From: Cercis canadensis
Lineage: Eukaryota > Streptophyta > Magnoliopsida > Fabales > Fabaceae
DNA: 64,000 nucleotides
Direction of reading: 5' to 3'
Assembly: GCA_003255065.1 (NCBI GenBank)
Contig: QAOA01006931.1
Coordinates: 1,693,542-1,757,541 of the forward strand
The notes beneath the pieces were generated by a model, which did not search any database, was not told where the DNA came from, and saw only the letters and a program-made list of their open reading frames with translations. Shown here in pieces: positions 24,876 through 38,524 of the stretch. The stretch's first letter is position 1, and the number at the start of each line of letters is the position of its first letter. The position numbers and the translations under genes were made by a program.

Positions 24876-27327
24876 TTGAGTCAAACTTTTATATAGACTG
24901 CATTAACAGAAAAAAAAAAAAATAGGGACAATCAAATCCTTTTTTTTATTAAAAATAATTTGGGAATTTGATTAAACTATATTAAAACCTGAAATGTCTT
25001 ACCAGTAGACATTTAAACTTTGATGTCTGTGCAGGTATATATATAAGTGAGACTTTAAGTAATTGATAGATGAAGAGACTACTTATTTTGTCAAAAGTTC
25101 TCAATTCTTAAGTGGGAAGGAGCACCCTCATTACATTCGTTCAATTCTTAGTTTGTTATTGTTTTCAACGATCTTTACTCATTGTCATTGTCAACAACCA
25201 TTCAAATTCCTGGAAAAAAGAAAAAGCATACGCTCGAAGGGATACCAAATTGTTATGTTTTTTCCCTTATGAAAGGTCAATTAATGGCTAAATATAATTG
25301 CCTCACTAATAACATAATAATACCATGATATATACCATTAAAATTAAACCAAAAGTTAACAAGTTAGATACCAAAGAGTAAGATGATCTATATCACTTCC
25401 ATCTGTTCCCCACTAGCAAAGAAAAGAAAACAACGATAATGTTATTATTGTCACATCACTCAGAAGCTCATCAGTATTATATAGACTCCCTTATGCATTT
25501 TGCCTATTCCTCTTTGAGCACCGGAAAAAGGAACTTGAACTCTTGTATTGACTACTAACATATTGTTTGCATAGTAGGAGCACACAGATCTGCAAACAAC
25601 TCGTGAAGATTTAGTTCCATATCTTAAGATGATACTGGACAGAGCATCAACATAATAACAAACAAATCAACCTCACTAACTCTTTTAACACTTTTCCAAA
25701 TGGGTCGGAACATCTAGGTCCCAGAGAATAAAGGGAAATCAAACTTTACAACATTAAACGGATTTACTTAAACGCAACGCAAAATTCCATTGTCAAATCT
25801 CAACTTTAAGCATCCTATTGTATTTAATCAGCCACCGTGCCACTAGGTGACAGACACGTGGAAGTTTCGGCTATTTAATTTTGTATAATTACATTTAATT
25901 ATAAAACGATTCATTTGCAGTTTATTAATGTCAAAACAACGTTGGCTCTTGTGTTGGTTAAAGATGGAGCAATGATCTATTTAATCATGACCGTAAAAAG
26001 AGCTGCCGGATTCTGTATTATTAAGTGGGAAAAAGACTCCTAAGAAAAGATTGTATCCAAATCTAGCAATATTGGGGTTCTCTAAGCTTATGGAGCTGAA
26101 AAGGGCAGACAGCTGCTGGTAATAGCTTCTATGGTGGGAGTTGTATTCTTTCATATTCTTTGAAGGACGAACACCGCAGTGTCTCTGTCCAACTCCCCAC
26201 TAACATCAATTGTTCTTATGAAGGAAAGCAGTGTTTCCTTTTGTTTAAGGTTGCTTCATATATTAAGATTTCAAAGTAAGACACTTGTCCATTTTTGGAA
26301 GTTCACTTTGAAAGCTTAAAATCTTGGATTAGGGCAAGAGAGGTTCACCCCGCAAGCTTTTTGTTACTCTTAATTTGCTGCAAATTAAATTCAATATAAA
26401 TCAAAAGTCAAAATAAATAATTCCTTGGGAAATTCAGACTAAAATCAAAAGCAAGAAGATCAAAAAGAAGTGGAAAAAAAAAGGAAAAAGAAACAGCACC
26501 ATAGTTCGTGGATTACTTGCAAATACATTATTATCCTTATAGTTTTGATAGGACAGTTTTTCTTGCAGACTTAAATGGAACCACATGCGGGGGATATGTC
26601 GGTAATTGCACTCTGTGGGATTGGGAGACATCCATGTCTAGGAACTTGTTGCAGAGAAAGAGCAAGACCCAAGAAGCTAGATTGTCGTAGAGCGTGAGCT
26701 TTGGAGCCCTTCTGTCTCTCATGCGCTGCTGCCACTAGTTTTATTGTACCACTTGCAAGCTTAGCAAGTAATTAGCATTAGCAGAAAACCCTAACACAAG
26801 TTGGTGAGTCTACCAAACTCAGTAAAATGAAAGAATGGTTTATCAGAATATCAGATATTACCTCTATCTAAACCCTCATTGGATGTATCTTGGAGATAAA
26901 ATAAACCTTAACCTAACTCTAGTTTGGACAAGTATGAACTCCAAACAGTTTTAGCGCAAATAAAGACGAAGATCTTATATGCTAATGCCATTAACTACTT
27001 GATGGAACACTAAAAAATGGAAACCAACCAGTTCTCAACAATGAAATGAAAGCACACGTAGCTTAAATTAGAGGCTTTTAGTGGTAAAGCACTCTTTTCG
27101 CATTTACGAAAGTAAATGGAAAAGGCAATGTATTGTATAGTGTACACAAAGCAGAGACGAGTAAAAGCCATGCCTAGCAATTATTATTACGGTACCTCCA
27201 TGAGAGCATCCAAATAAAGAGAAGAGCCAGATGGTTGTGTTTGTTTGGGCCAGCATGCCAAATCCAAATATGAGAAATAACAAGAGAGAGATTAGAGAAA
27301 TTGAAATGGGATAATTAATATAGAAAG
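24876..27327. other. Intergenic DNA downstream of MIR319
   Basis: No protein-coding gene recognised. An ABRE/G-box core (ACACGTGG) lies at 25853-25860. The short frames in this stretch lack family resemblance and are probably chance. The region may include the 3' part of the MIR319 primary transcript, which runs leftward. Confidence 0.4.
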
Positions 27328-27503
27328 AAAAAGGGAGCTCCCTTCAGTCCAAGTACAGAAAGCTTAAGATTCAATTTGTCTCCCGCATCATTCACTCATT
27401 TACTGAGTATCTTGCCTTTTTCACTCAGTATTTGGATGAATGAGTCGGCAGCTAATTGAATCCTACTGCCACCCATGAGTGGACTGAAGAAAGCTCTCTC
27501 TTA
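27328..27503 (-). ncRNA. MIR319: MIR319 precursor hairpin
   Basis: miR319 is the microRNA that directs cleavage of TCP transcription-factor mRNAs controlling leaf growth. The mature 21-nt sequence occupies 27352-27332 on the minus strand, beginning TTGGACTGAAGGG and ending AGCTCCCT, identical to the canonical plant miR319a/b as I recall it. The opposite arm (27497-27477, AGAGCTTTCTTCAGTCCACTC) pairs with it as the passenger strand. The two are separated by a long stem and loop with the CATGGGTGGCAGTAGGATTC and GGGAGACAAATTGAATC conserved upper stem of MIR159/319, for a total of about 176 nt. The mature sequence sits on the 3' arm as expected. No protein gene overlaps it. Confidence 0.95.
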
Positions 27504-27780
27504 CCCCCATCAAGCATGTCCATATTATAAGCTTTAGTGCAAGATCGCTGCACAGATCTCTGTCATATTCACCATACACCCTAAATGGTGCACTTTAAAC
27601 ACACATAAAAGGAGTGTATGAGTTTGATTCTCACAAAGAAGGAAATTGACAAGGAAACAAGGTCCGGCAAAGGGGTGCAATCGAAGATGAAGAAAAGAGA
27701 CCTAGCATGGTAGTTTTAGTACCCATCAAAATCTAAAGCAAGCAACTAGCTAACTCAGAGATTTTGAGGGCAGGAAGGGC

Positions 27781-27790
27781 TTTATATAAA
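27781..27790 (-). promoter_or_regulatory. Candidate TATA box for the MIR319 transcript
   Basis: TTTATATAAA about 280 bp upstream of the MIR319 hairpin in its transcription direction (minus strand). It is a good plant TATA match; the transcription start would fall about 30 bp further left, near 27750. Inferred from position only. Confidence 0.45.
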
Positions 27791-30700
27791 GCTAAAGGGA
27801 GGAGAGGATATCAGGGAAGGAGTACTTAACATTTAAAATATGAATTTGGGGAACAAAACAAGAACAGGTGAGCAATATTTTTATTTTTATTTTCTTCTTT
27901 TTTTAAAGGAAAGGAAGTTATTCATATTCCCCTGCAAGAACAGTATAGTCCTACCACTTAATTTTTTGCATCAGGACTAAAGTCAGCATCAATATCTTGT
28001 GACGTGAATATTTAAAACAAAAGAAATAAAAGAAGACAAGTGCTTAGGGGCAAAGGAAAAAGAGAAGAAAGGAATAGAAGACCAGTGATCTGGTTGATAT
28101 GGTTTTCTTTTTTTGAATATAGAAATCAAAATGAACTGAGACTTGCACTTGGACAATAGCCATCTATTCTACAAATATTGGTGTAATTTTTCAAAGTTAG
28201 TGGTACTAAAAACAGATCCATCCAAAACCATTTTCTCAATTTCTATGATAATTCTATTCTTCACAAATCTCTACTTCCACTGAAGGTGGCCAAAAAAAAA
28301 ACATTCTTACACGTACTAATTTTCTTCTGGCTAACTTGTTTTTAAACTTTTGGATAAATTAGAAGAGCCCTAAAGCATATATGCTTCCGTAAGTACTAGA
28401 TATATATGTCCAGCCTATTTGGTAACAAAAAATGAATGAAAAGACTGATGAAACCCAAGAGATTCTAATGGAAAACTCAATCTTCTAGGGTTTTAGTTTA
28501 GAATAAAAGGCAATGCTTTTGGGTGGGTATAAACCTATTTTGACAAGACCTATAATAGCCTTTCTATGCCTCCCATGTAACATACGGAAAGTATTTCCCC
28601 CAGTTTAGAACATATAGTATATTGTCTTACAACGAGAACATGCAAATCCATCATAAGTGAGTATACTATAATTAAATATCATACTTCTTTTCAAATGTGT
28701 GCTTAATTTTTCTTGTCATTGTTAGGCAAACGAAAGTCGGATAGGCCAGTATCCAGCAAACAATTTGAGAAGTAGCCAAATGTAATTCGTTTACAAACGA
28801 TAAGCCTAACCAATTGGCTATCAGTCAAATTGATTATTCTTTTCACTATTTAAGTGTATAACTTCTAATTTTGTGGTATTAATATATACTTTCGGAAACT
28901 CTCTCAAATACTCTTTTTTTTTTTTTCATTTTCTGTTTTGGATTTAAAGTCTTCGATGGAGAATGAAAATTTGATTTACGGCATAGAACACAGTTGCCCT
29001 CTGTGGTATGTTTCACATAGCTTGAAGTGGAACTTTGTTGCATTTAGTATTTATTGGTGTAAATGTGTACTGTGTCCATCAAGCAGATAGAAAACAGATA
29101 ACGTTTCATATGCTATGTCGGTAGTCTTAACCTATTAGTCGAATCCATCAGTCAAGATTTAAGATCAAATTTGGATAGTGTCAAAATTGAAACATTTCAA
29201 ATTACACCTCTTATATACACATTTATCTTATGCATGCCCTTATCTATTTATTTAAAATTAATAAATTATAATAATGGTTTTATAGATTATGGCGATCTCA
29301 AGCTTTTAGTGCGTGTTTAATCGACAGTGGCGAATGGAAAATTACATTTGCCGCAATCGTGTTCAGGCAGAAGCTGCCTAACACTCTGGAGATACAAATA
29401 TTAATTGAGCTCTACCACCGCTTACTCTAACAACTTCATTTTGGTGTAAATTAACGAATTATTTGAGCTATATGTAGCAAATTTCTTTTCCTGCGCCCTA
29501 ATGTTCAAATTCTCATACAAAGAAGGTGATGATGATGGATCACTGGATCTAAAAACAGACGTGGGACCGCAGGGGATAGGGGTTGGGGGAACCAAAGTAG
29601 TATTAATTAGTTGAAGGATTAAGATAGAAGTTCTCAATTGGTGTCTCATCAACACAAAAAAAGCTGCCTACCAAATGAGGAAGAGAAATGGGTGGCTTCT
29701 TCTCCCCTTTGCCTTGCCATTCCATTTGTCCAATCAAAACTTTTTCTTACTCAGCTGTCCATCCATCCATCCAATCCAGATTTCTTCTTGAAACATCCAT
29801 CCCACCCCTTAGATTCCAGTGCTTGTTTGTTTATTTGATTCTCATCGATCATGTACGTCTTCTTTCGCTGAAATATTTATGATGTACATCAATTTTTTTT
29901 TTTTTTTTTTTTCACCTGTTTGGAACGATATATGATATACTTGATTCACCTCTTTATACCCGTGAGCTTTGAATAATCCCGGAGATATTAGAGTTTCAGA
30001 TTTAACGGTATTAATTTTCACCTGCATTTTTCGGACAAATGATGTGCATATCTGTACCCAATGACAGTACTGTCGTCTGTATACAAAATAATTAATTAAA
30101 AGAGATATTTTCTTTGTTTTGAATTTTGATTTAAAAGAAAATTAATGTTGCTTTGCAGTAGGTTTTCCTCTTTGAATTCAACCCCCATCTAATCGTAGGT
30201 AGGTCCACTTGCCATATCAAATGAGGAAAAAGAAACATCTAGTTTGTGATTTGGTTTCTAGCTTCAAAATTTTCGCAGTACCGCACTCGCACTAATTGGG
30301 ATCATGCTATTGATGTTGTACTTTTTTTGTCAAAATTGTAAACCTCTCCTCCCACGAACACTGGGACCCCAAGAAAAAAACATTATGACCATGTTGTTTT
30401 GTCATTGTATTTAGATTCTATTTTACTCATCGTTTTGTTTGTTTTGGTTTCTCAATGACTGGTCAATCAAATGTTTCGTTTCATGGTAGGGACTTTCATT
30501 TCAAACCATTCTAGTCCTTCTCTTCTCACAATTTTATAACCAGGGCCAGTTTCTTATCCTCCGATCAATTTGTTTACTGCATTCCCTTATTCCTATTCTC
30601 CATATGCTAAAATGCAATTATATAATTAAAGATGATGGTAAATCACTCACAAATGGTGATGCCAAACAGTACCTTCACTCTGATTCGAGGATTCTCATTG

Positions 30701-32508
30701 AGGCTACATTGCTAGTTTTGTTTATAATCTTTTTTACTTTCGTTAATAAGCGAAAGAACAAGTATATGATTTATGAAAGCTACAACTAACACAATTAGGT
30801 CCTTAGCTAATTAATTAATTATAGATAAACTTGTTACAAGTGCAACCTGGAAGCTTGGAATTCCCGCCTAATCAACAATCCCTTGGATGGACAACTAGAT
30901 ACCGCTATTGAAGGCAGAGCATAAAAACAAGTACAAATGCTCTAAAAAAAAAAGGGGGGGTATAATGGGAAAATTATTTAGATCCATTTTCTCCTTTTCA
31001 ATTATATATTTGGACAAATGGGGTTGTCCCATGAACTGACCTTGTGCTTCAACATGCATCTGCTCTATCTTTCTCTCTCTAATAATCTTAATATTCCATC
31101 TGAGTCATAACGTGCTCTGCCACAAATCATTCATAATTTCATATTCATATGCTTACCCACATCAACATGGTATGGACATTTGTATATATCCTTATTCTTT
31201 CATTTACATCTCACAATTCGGACGTCTGCTTCTGCCTAGGGTTTTCTTCAAGTTCTTTTTTCTCTCAGTTGTCTCATCTTAAAAGAATGGAATTTCGGTA
31301 ACATGTATATACTCAGAAAAAGGAGCATCCTTATTTGTTCTATAGCACAAACTTGCTGCCACTTTTACTAGTGGCAAACCTTGTGGATGTGGTAGTGAAA
31401 ATAAGATTAATTATAATTATAACTATATACAGATTTTATTCCAATAATTATATATTTGCCAATTAAGCGATCGAGTAGAGTAGTGGATAACTCATAACTG
31501 GATAGATACAGAACCAAACCCCGTGAATTGCATCTACTACCACGCCCATGCCATGTATGCCAAAAAGTAGTGTTACTATTACGAGGTTACCTTTGAGGAA
31601 AGTCATGTTCACTCCTTTTCCATTAGAAAATGTATATTCACCAACTATGGCCAAACAAAAGTTTCTATTTGCTACCCTTTCATGCTTCAAATAAAAGCTA
31701 GAATAGTTTTTACAGATGCTATTCCAACTGTACCTTTCCTGATATGACCTCACAAAGTACAAGCTTTATTTTGATACTGATTAAGTCTATTAATTTAATC
31801 AAAGATTAGCTTACTGCTATTCACATCTCTCATTCTTCTTTCAACTCCTTGCGCAACAAACCACTTGTGGTCTGGTTAATTATTCAATATTTAAACAACC
31901 TATACTGGAATTGGGTTTAGCAACTTATAATAACCGATTAGGATACATAATAGATTGACAAGTAACCAAAATATAATATTCTTTTCTACTTTTATTTTCT
32001 TGTTCAATGTCAAATCAGACTCTAACTTTAAATAATAAGGCCACCTATTTCTCCTTTAAAAGATACCTTCGTCATTTAGATTTGGCAATTTTCTTTATCA
32101 AGGATTTTTTTTTTCTTATTTATGTGAGAAATTACACCTTATTGCTTATTAATTGCTTACATAATCATAAACAGATCACAGCCCACAATAAAAGTGGAAA
32201 AGGACTAAAAACACATGTTGAACTCACATTTTTTTCGTAAGTAAACACAACACTTGTGGAGTAGCACAGTGGCTTTTGGAGCGGAGCAGTGCCGTGTGCT
32301 CCTTCATCTTGTCCGTAGATGAAATAATGCAAAGAGCAATGGCAGTCTCCCCATTAAATTTCTCATAAATTTTCACATAAAAGTGTAAGATATATATTAA
32401 AATGGAGTTTATAGTGATAAGAAAATATAAAAACAAAAAAAAAACCAAAAATTAATCTTAATCTTTACTTTTATTTTTTTTAAAAAAAAATTCTTTGGTT
32501 CTTAACAG

Positions 32509-32552
<44 letters not shown>

Positions 32553-33300
32553 NTATATTTTTTGAAAAATTAACTGGCCCAAATTTTCATGGGCTGGCAG
32601 AAAGCTGCCCAGCTCAGTCCAATATAAATTGACTAAAATTCATAATTATAAGTAATAAATTGTATAAATAATTAAACATAATAAATTTATTATAAATATT
32701 TTTTATGATACTTTTAGATACTGACTTTAAGATAAAAAAATAAAATAAAAGACGTAAAAAGGTGCACCACAAGAATATAAGGTCTATAATTTTTCTCAAT
32801 TTCACAGAACATAAAATCTCAGTCAAATTTACGATAACGTTTTTTTTTCAATTACATAATCATTAAGAACCACGCTAATGATCCTCTAGAAACTGGGAAC
32901 CAAAACAAATGTTGCACACGCACGCATACTATATCCAGCATATCAATAAAAAATTGTACATAGCTGGGCATGACTAAAACATACCACTACTGAGGGAGTA
33001 AGGTATAAAAAGGGCTATATTTTCTATATGTACATGAGAGCACTAGTCTTTCCCTTCCAGGGAGGATTTAAAGAACCGGGAAAAGTGAGGAATACCAGGA
33101 CAGTCAAGATGTACATCATGAGTTAGGAATTTATTACTCCATGGATCAAGGAAGGTAATAAAATATTGACACCAATCCCATGCTTTCACCTCCCAAAAGC
33201 GGCTTAGGCCAGAATCAATAAAAAGCATCATCCAGCCTCAAAAAGCCGGACTATACTGCCAAACATCTAATAGCTCCGAAAGACCAAGCCTATCAATGAG
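27791..33300. other. Long gene-poor intergenic region
   Basis: About 5.5 kb with no recognised gene. Contents: poly-T at about 29892-29911, a short ATG frame at 30604-30789 (61 aa with one hydrophobic segment ILIEATLLVLFIIFFTFV, no known family), a run of about 40 T at 32513-32552 ending in an unresolved base at 32553, and the 3' UTR side of the BTB gene at 33000-33300. The left part may serve as the MIR319 promoter. Confidence 0.45.
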
Positions 33301-36300
33301 TCATTGCCTAACAGTAAGCTCAGCCCTGAGATGAAGTATTCCATTGATGAAATAATGGCCATCATCGGCCATGAATGTAGTCCATGGTATACCAAACAGG
33401 TTACGATACCCAACAGCCTTCCCTCCGGTGAAAGTATAATTTCCCTTGTACTTGCTTGTATACTCCTCAGTGGGCTTTGATCTTGCTGCAAATTCATAAT
33501 CAACAGCGAACGAGACGGAACCCTTCTCTTGCATCCCCAAGAAAAGCCCAAAGCAATGGAACGAGCTTTGCTGGTCCATATTGCAATGAGCCGACAGGAA
33601 AAACCCTTGCCCACCCAAGTGAAATGCCTGTGAGTAAACTCGACCGGCCGGAAACAGATGTGTACATTCTTCTTTCTTCAAGTCAAGGTATACAACACAC
33701 TGTGGTCGGGGCAATTCAAATTCAACCACCTTAACAGGGCGGTACTTGTATGCTCGCTCAACAAAACGATGACAGGCAGCAGTAGCATCCTCTGAAGCAA
33801 GAGACCGTTGCCGATATGATGTCTCTGCCTTGAAAAAAAGTGCCTCAAGGACAACCTTTGATGCAAGGTCAGCATCAAATTCATTGCATGCTAAGATCTT
33901 CTTCAGTTTTCGACACGTCAAGTGTGGAAAACGGATGAGTCGACCAAGCCGTGATCCAAGGACTACTCGCCGGTCCTCAATTTTTGGATAATGCATCCTA
34001 GCCCACTTGAGCACAAAATCATAAACAGAATCCTCTGAAGCAACCTGGAGATCATCACTAGAAAGCACTGCCTCTATACCAGCCAAGGGCAAATTCAGCA
34101 CCTCCTCTGCACACCTAGTTCATATTGAATACCAAAAAACTCTTAAAATCTGAGTTTGGAAATAAAGTCGGACACATACACAGACAGAAAAATAGGAAAC
34201 AAAAATTATTACTTTCTCTTTTGATTTGATCACAGAATAAAAACCCCAAAGCAAACAGTAGCGATGACTCATCCCAAAGGTTGATAACCAATGAGCATAG
34301 AAAGGAAGTGATTGGAAAAATGGTAGGTTTAAACAGAGCATAACCATTAACTAATACAAAGGTCAAACTGAGCACATAAAACTTTTGAACCAAATAACAG
34401 ATCAACAAAAAAAACAAATGCTTAAGAGACAAACTCACTTGGTTATGTCTCTGTAGCGCATGGCAAGAAACTGCTTTGCTGCATCTGTCAGTGGCTGAAC
34501 TGCATCTGCCATCAGAACAGTAGAAGGAAGATCCAAATAGAGCAAGGCAGACTGACGAGTCATAGGGATGTCCCTCAACAACTTACTGCAATACCTCATG
34601 CATGATGCAACCTCAAATTTATCAGCAGCCATCAGCACATCCAACAGTGCAGAAGGTGTTGTCCTTGATAAAGTATTACTATACATAAAATTAAGTAGGT
34701 CCATAAGGGCGGCTTCTTCTGCTCCAATAACAATAGAGAAAGAAACAACACTTTAGTTGACTATTGCACATTAAAGACAAATGAAAATATTATAAGCTAG
34801 AAGGGAAGGGGGAAAGAAAAGGTTAAAGCAACAAGCTGCATCAGCTAAGGTGACCATATACAAAAATGTTACATATTCTTCTCATATGAAGCTTATATAG
34901 TCCGCAATTACCAGAAGCATGGATTCGTAAAGTCACATTCCTTTGCTCTGACTCTCTCATCCCATTTGAAAACAACTACAAGAGGCACGAAAACAAAAAG
35001 TCATTGAATACAACATATGAGTACTTGAAAACAACCAGTCTTAGAGAGCCAATTAACAATATGGTTAGCTGAGTAGGAAAGCAGTATAGATCATGGTACA
35101 GCAATTTACTTTGTAAAAGAAAGGGCTCTTTGCTGCAAGAATTGGAGAACTAATATGTACAGTCTTGATTCTTAAAACTTTTGAACAACTTGTGCTCCAT
35201 GATAAATCACTGCCTTGAGCAACTTCATCACCTACAAAAGTTACACTATAATCATAAGATTTTCACCCCTCTATCATCTGGATAAAGGCCATCTTACATA
35301 TCTTTTAATTTGTACACTAACAGACTTTGAGTAGCAATGAAACAAATATTATAACCAACAAAATACCATAAAATTTTAACTTACTGATTGAATCTTAATA
35401 CATTTATATAGGGGAGTGATATAATCAAAATGCATATTACATATGGATATTCAAAACCTCTCTGAAGCTTCTTCCATTCATTAGCATCTCATCATTATAC
35501 TAATGATATAGGATAACTTTAGTTATATAAGTTCCAGAACAACCCAAACACACCAATTAATTTGTCAGGAAAATAAAGAGTGGAAGCATTAGCCTAAAAT
35601 TCAATCATAGTAAAAGTAATAGATCCACAAATTATCACAACACCTGAGGGGGATTCCTCAATCATTGCCACAGGTATGTCGTCAAGATTTTCATAAGACA
35701 CAGGTTCCTCTGCATCTGGCATGTTACAATTTAGAACTTGTTCCTCATGGTGCACAGGGACATTTGTAGCTAAAAAAGAAAAAAACATTTGAAATCAGTT
35801 AAAAGATATTCACATGGGAGGAAATGCTTAGGGTTTTTCATGCTGTATTCAGAAGGCCACCAATCAAAATCCAATTCATTCTTATAGACACGAGAGTGAT
35901 CATCATGGGCCAAAACTATAAGATGTAACAGAAGAGATCACCTCAAGAAATAATATCTTTTACTTTTAAAATCAATCTGGATAAAGACCTTATGCTCTTG
36001 TAGGACAAGGCCTATTAAAGAACATGCCTCACCGTATTCAATCGTCAATAATCATACTCAAGATTATCTAGCGTTGGGTTACCTACTACGCCAAACTGCT
36101 AGGGTGCAATATTCGTAGACAAAAGATGTGGTCAGAAAATTCTATTTACTAGGGAAAATTCATGAAAACATGAATTTGTAAGAAGTTCCTAGTGTGACAC
36201 CCACCAATATGAATTTATCACTCAGTAGTATTAGCAGCCAATTCCAAATTGAGTATAAAATTCTATTGCCATCTCTATATACAAGAAGAAATTAAACAAA

Positions 36301-36714
36301 AATAAAAACCCCAAATTGCTGTGAAAATCTCTACGTCTATCTAATCTTTAAATAGATGTTACCCATGTGTTTAAAACCCAAGACAAGACACATATTAAAA
36401 AAAAAAAAAAAAAGAAGACTTGTATTCATTGAAGCGAGCTAGCATAAGGCAGACTTACCGGCTTCTTTCCTAATCTCCTGTCTCCGTCTCTTGCGATTGC
36501 GAGCCCAATTAGCGATGCTGGTACAGCCCTCAGCGTCGGATTTAGTCTCGGGCAAATCGGGTAAAACCTCAATTGTCAGAACTCGATCAGAGAAATTGCT
36601 ATCGTTAAATGCGAACCCGAAGTCAGATTCAGATACGGGCTCGTTATTCTTAGCGAGCAAGTATTCCTCCATAAGCGCATGAGGGTCGAACAGATCCACG
36701 TTCGATTTTCTCAT
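33301..36714 (-). CDS. BTB/BACK protein, POB1 / LRB type
   Basis: Substrate-adaptor protein for CUL3 ubiquitin ligases, of the POB1 (LRB1/LRB2, 'light-response BTB') family; Arabidopsis LRBs act in phytochrome signalling. Six exons: 36714-36459, 35769-35644, 35231-35110, 34975-34912, 34718-34439 and 34114-33301, giving 553 aa with all phases consistent. The amino-terminal region has [20 protein letters not shown] and a basic cluster [12 protein letters not shown] (about 73-84, possible NLS). The BTB domain runs from about 145 to 250 ([16 protein letters not shown], then [31 protein letters not shown]). BACK follows at about 260-370 ([20 protein letters not shown]). The carboxy-terminal third ([20 protein letters not shown] to LHLRAEL) is the conserved POB1 tail. 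The fifth junction gives [10 protein letters not shown]. The protein ends VRQ, slightly shorter than the Arabidopsis tail. Confidence 0.94.
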
Positions 36715-37636
36715 GGACCAGCCAGGAAAATTGATGAAGATAAGTGCTGTTATTTGAAATTTCGAATCCTAGGAGAAGAGCAGAGTAAGAAGCAAACAGA
36801 GATCAAAACATAAGTTAAAAGGTAACACAACAACTACCCTCGCCCTCCAATTAGCCGTAAATTCATCCCATCATATTATGGCCAAACCAAAAAAACGACT
36901 AGACATTTCGTGCAATTTTAAAACCTAAGCAGGAAACCAGATACTGGTATAAAGGTACTTTTTCGTTCCTTCATTTCTTGCTGACCCGTTTATTCATATT
37001 TTTACTTTAATTTTTGTGTGTGTGTGTGTGTTTGGGTTGTTCCTGATTTGGGCTGGGCCTCCTATTTGGGCCTGCATTTCTTCGATTTTCCTTTTCTATC
37101 CTATCGTCTCTTGATCTGTCGTTGCCCAAAAATAACGGCACATTTGGCAACTAGATGGGCTCTGGGCTGACCCATTTTGGGCCCAATTTATCTTTTTGGT
37201 TTCTCAAATCCTTATTCTAAATTGGCATCCATCATTCCATTTGCTAAATTGCCTCCCGGGTGAGGAGAGCAATCAACGCATGTTGTTAAGCACCAAGAGA
37301 GCTGCTTCCTGCATTGTAGTGACCAATATTCTCTCTCCTTCTCCCACACACACGCACTAAGTAAGCAGCGACTAATTAATTGCCATAGTCAATAATCATC
37401 ACTCACAAGATGGAATAAAAAGTGCCAAAGTCAATGGAGTTGGGACCCGACCCAACTGAGCATGCTTCTTCTTTGTCGAAAGTTACCATCATTGGAGAAG
37501 ATAACATGATTAGTAACTTGCACCTTTAAGTGCTATTTTTACAGATATAGTAAGTAAAGAAAGGAAGTTGGTAAAGGTCCGGTGCTCTTAAAACTCCTGT
37601 ACGTTGTTCTTTATCTGGTAATTAGCAGTGGTGGTA
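36715..37636. promoter_or_regulatory. Shared divergent promoter region
   Basis: About 920 bp between the start codons of the leftward BTB gene and the rightward DUF1191 gene, presumably holding both promoters. A (TG)8 tract lies at 37015-37030. No additional gene seen, and no TATA box could be assigned with confidence. Confidence 0.45.
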
Positions 37637-38524
37637 ATGGGATTCTCCAAGAGCTGGGATTTCATATGGTTCTGGTTGGTTTTCTCCTTGTTTTGCGGCT
37701 ATTGTGTGCACAGCTTGGACAACACCGCCACCGCCAGTGAATCGTTAAATTCTTTTGTTCAAGATTTTGGTTTCAGAACACTGGTCAAACACCGGCCTCA
37801 TACGGGGGCTCTATATGATGCCATTCTTCCGCGGAATCTGTCAGGAATGGATGTTTCAGTAGTTCGTCTCAGAAGCCGAAGACTGTGGAACAAAGGAGCT
37901 AATTTTAGCTACTTCCACATCCCACCTAGAACAATGGCGATCCCCCACGTCCGAAGGCTGGCTATTGTGTACCAAAACTTGGGCAACTGGTCTTCCCACT
38001 ACTACACTTTGCCAGGTTACTCACTCATCACTTCAGTTGTTGGCTTCATGGTTTTTGATGCCTCAAATGTAACAGACAAGACTATAAGAAACCTCACTCT
38101 CAGCACAATGGGGCAACCCATATCAGTTCAATTCCCCAATATTACACTCACGGATGGCATGTACTCCAGGGCGAGATGTGTAGCATTCAGTGGCAATGGA
38201 ACATTTTATCTTACCGGAATGAGCTCACCCAGTGTGTGTTACTCTAGAGATCAAGGTCATTTTTCAGTTGTCGTCCCATTGGAGAAGGAGCGGCCACTAT
38301 GGTATCTGTGGGTGATTGGCTTTGCACTGGGATTTTTTGGTTTGATAACAGTGGGTTATGCTGTACTTTCATCTGTCAGGTTTCTCAAGACCAAGAAGAT
38401 TCAAACCATGGAAAGACAAGCTGATGAAGATTTGGTTCTTGAAAGCAGATGGGTTGGCAATAGCAAAATGCCATCTGCAACAGTGACAAGAACTCAGCCA
38501 GTTCTCGAGTCTAATGTTCCCTAG
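37637..38524 (+). CDS. DUF1191 single-pass membrane protein
   Basis: Plant-specific DUF1191 family protein of unknown function, 295 aa from a single exon. The start is the ATG at 37637; the open frame extends a little upstream but without an ATG. A signal peptide is likely at about 1-28 (FIWFWLVFSLFCGYC). The extracellular part has the family core (FVQDFGFRTLVKHRPHTGAL, MDVSVVRLRSRRLW, FSYFHIPPRTMAIPHVRRLA) and several N-glycosylation sequons. One transmembrane helix at about 220-246 (LWYLWVIGFALGFFGLITVG) is followed by a short cytosolic tail with basic KTKK and acidic ADEDL. This is the topology typical of the family: type I, with a cytosolic tail. A MIR319 gene with a DUF1191 neighbour is also known in Arabidopsis, as I recall. 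Confidence 0.9.
   Translation: MGFSKSWDFIWFWLVFSLFCGYCVHSLDNTATASESLNSFVQDFGFRTLVKHRPHTGALYDAILPRNLSGMDVSVVRLRSRRLWNKGANFSYFHIPPRTMAIPHVRRLAIVYQNLGNWSSHYYTLPGYSLITSVVGFMVFDASNVTDKTIRNLTLSTMGQPISVQFPNITLTDGMYSRARCVAFSGNGTFYLTGMSSPSVCYSRDQGHFSVVVPLEKERPLWYLWVIGFALGFFGLITVGYAVLSSVRFLKTKKIQTMERQADEDLVLESRWVGNSKMPSATVTRTQPVLESNVP

Noticed and set aside
30604..30789. 61-aa frame with a hydrophobic segment
   Set aside because: No family recognised, no splice context or leader, AT-rich surroundings that easily give hydrophobic frames.
31463..31762. 99-aa minus-strand frame with EYTFSNGKGVN, faintly like the [12 protein letters not shown] region of the BTB protein at 33.4 kb
   Set aside because: The resemblance covers only a few residues, does not continue, and the DNA is not alignable over a useful length; treated as chance.
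37628..37636. Upstream extension of the DUF1191 protein by three residues
   Set aside because: It would begin at a GTG codon; the ATG at 37637 is the natural start and precedes the signal peptide directly.
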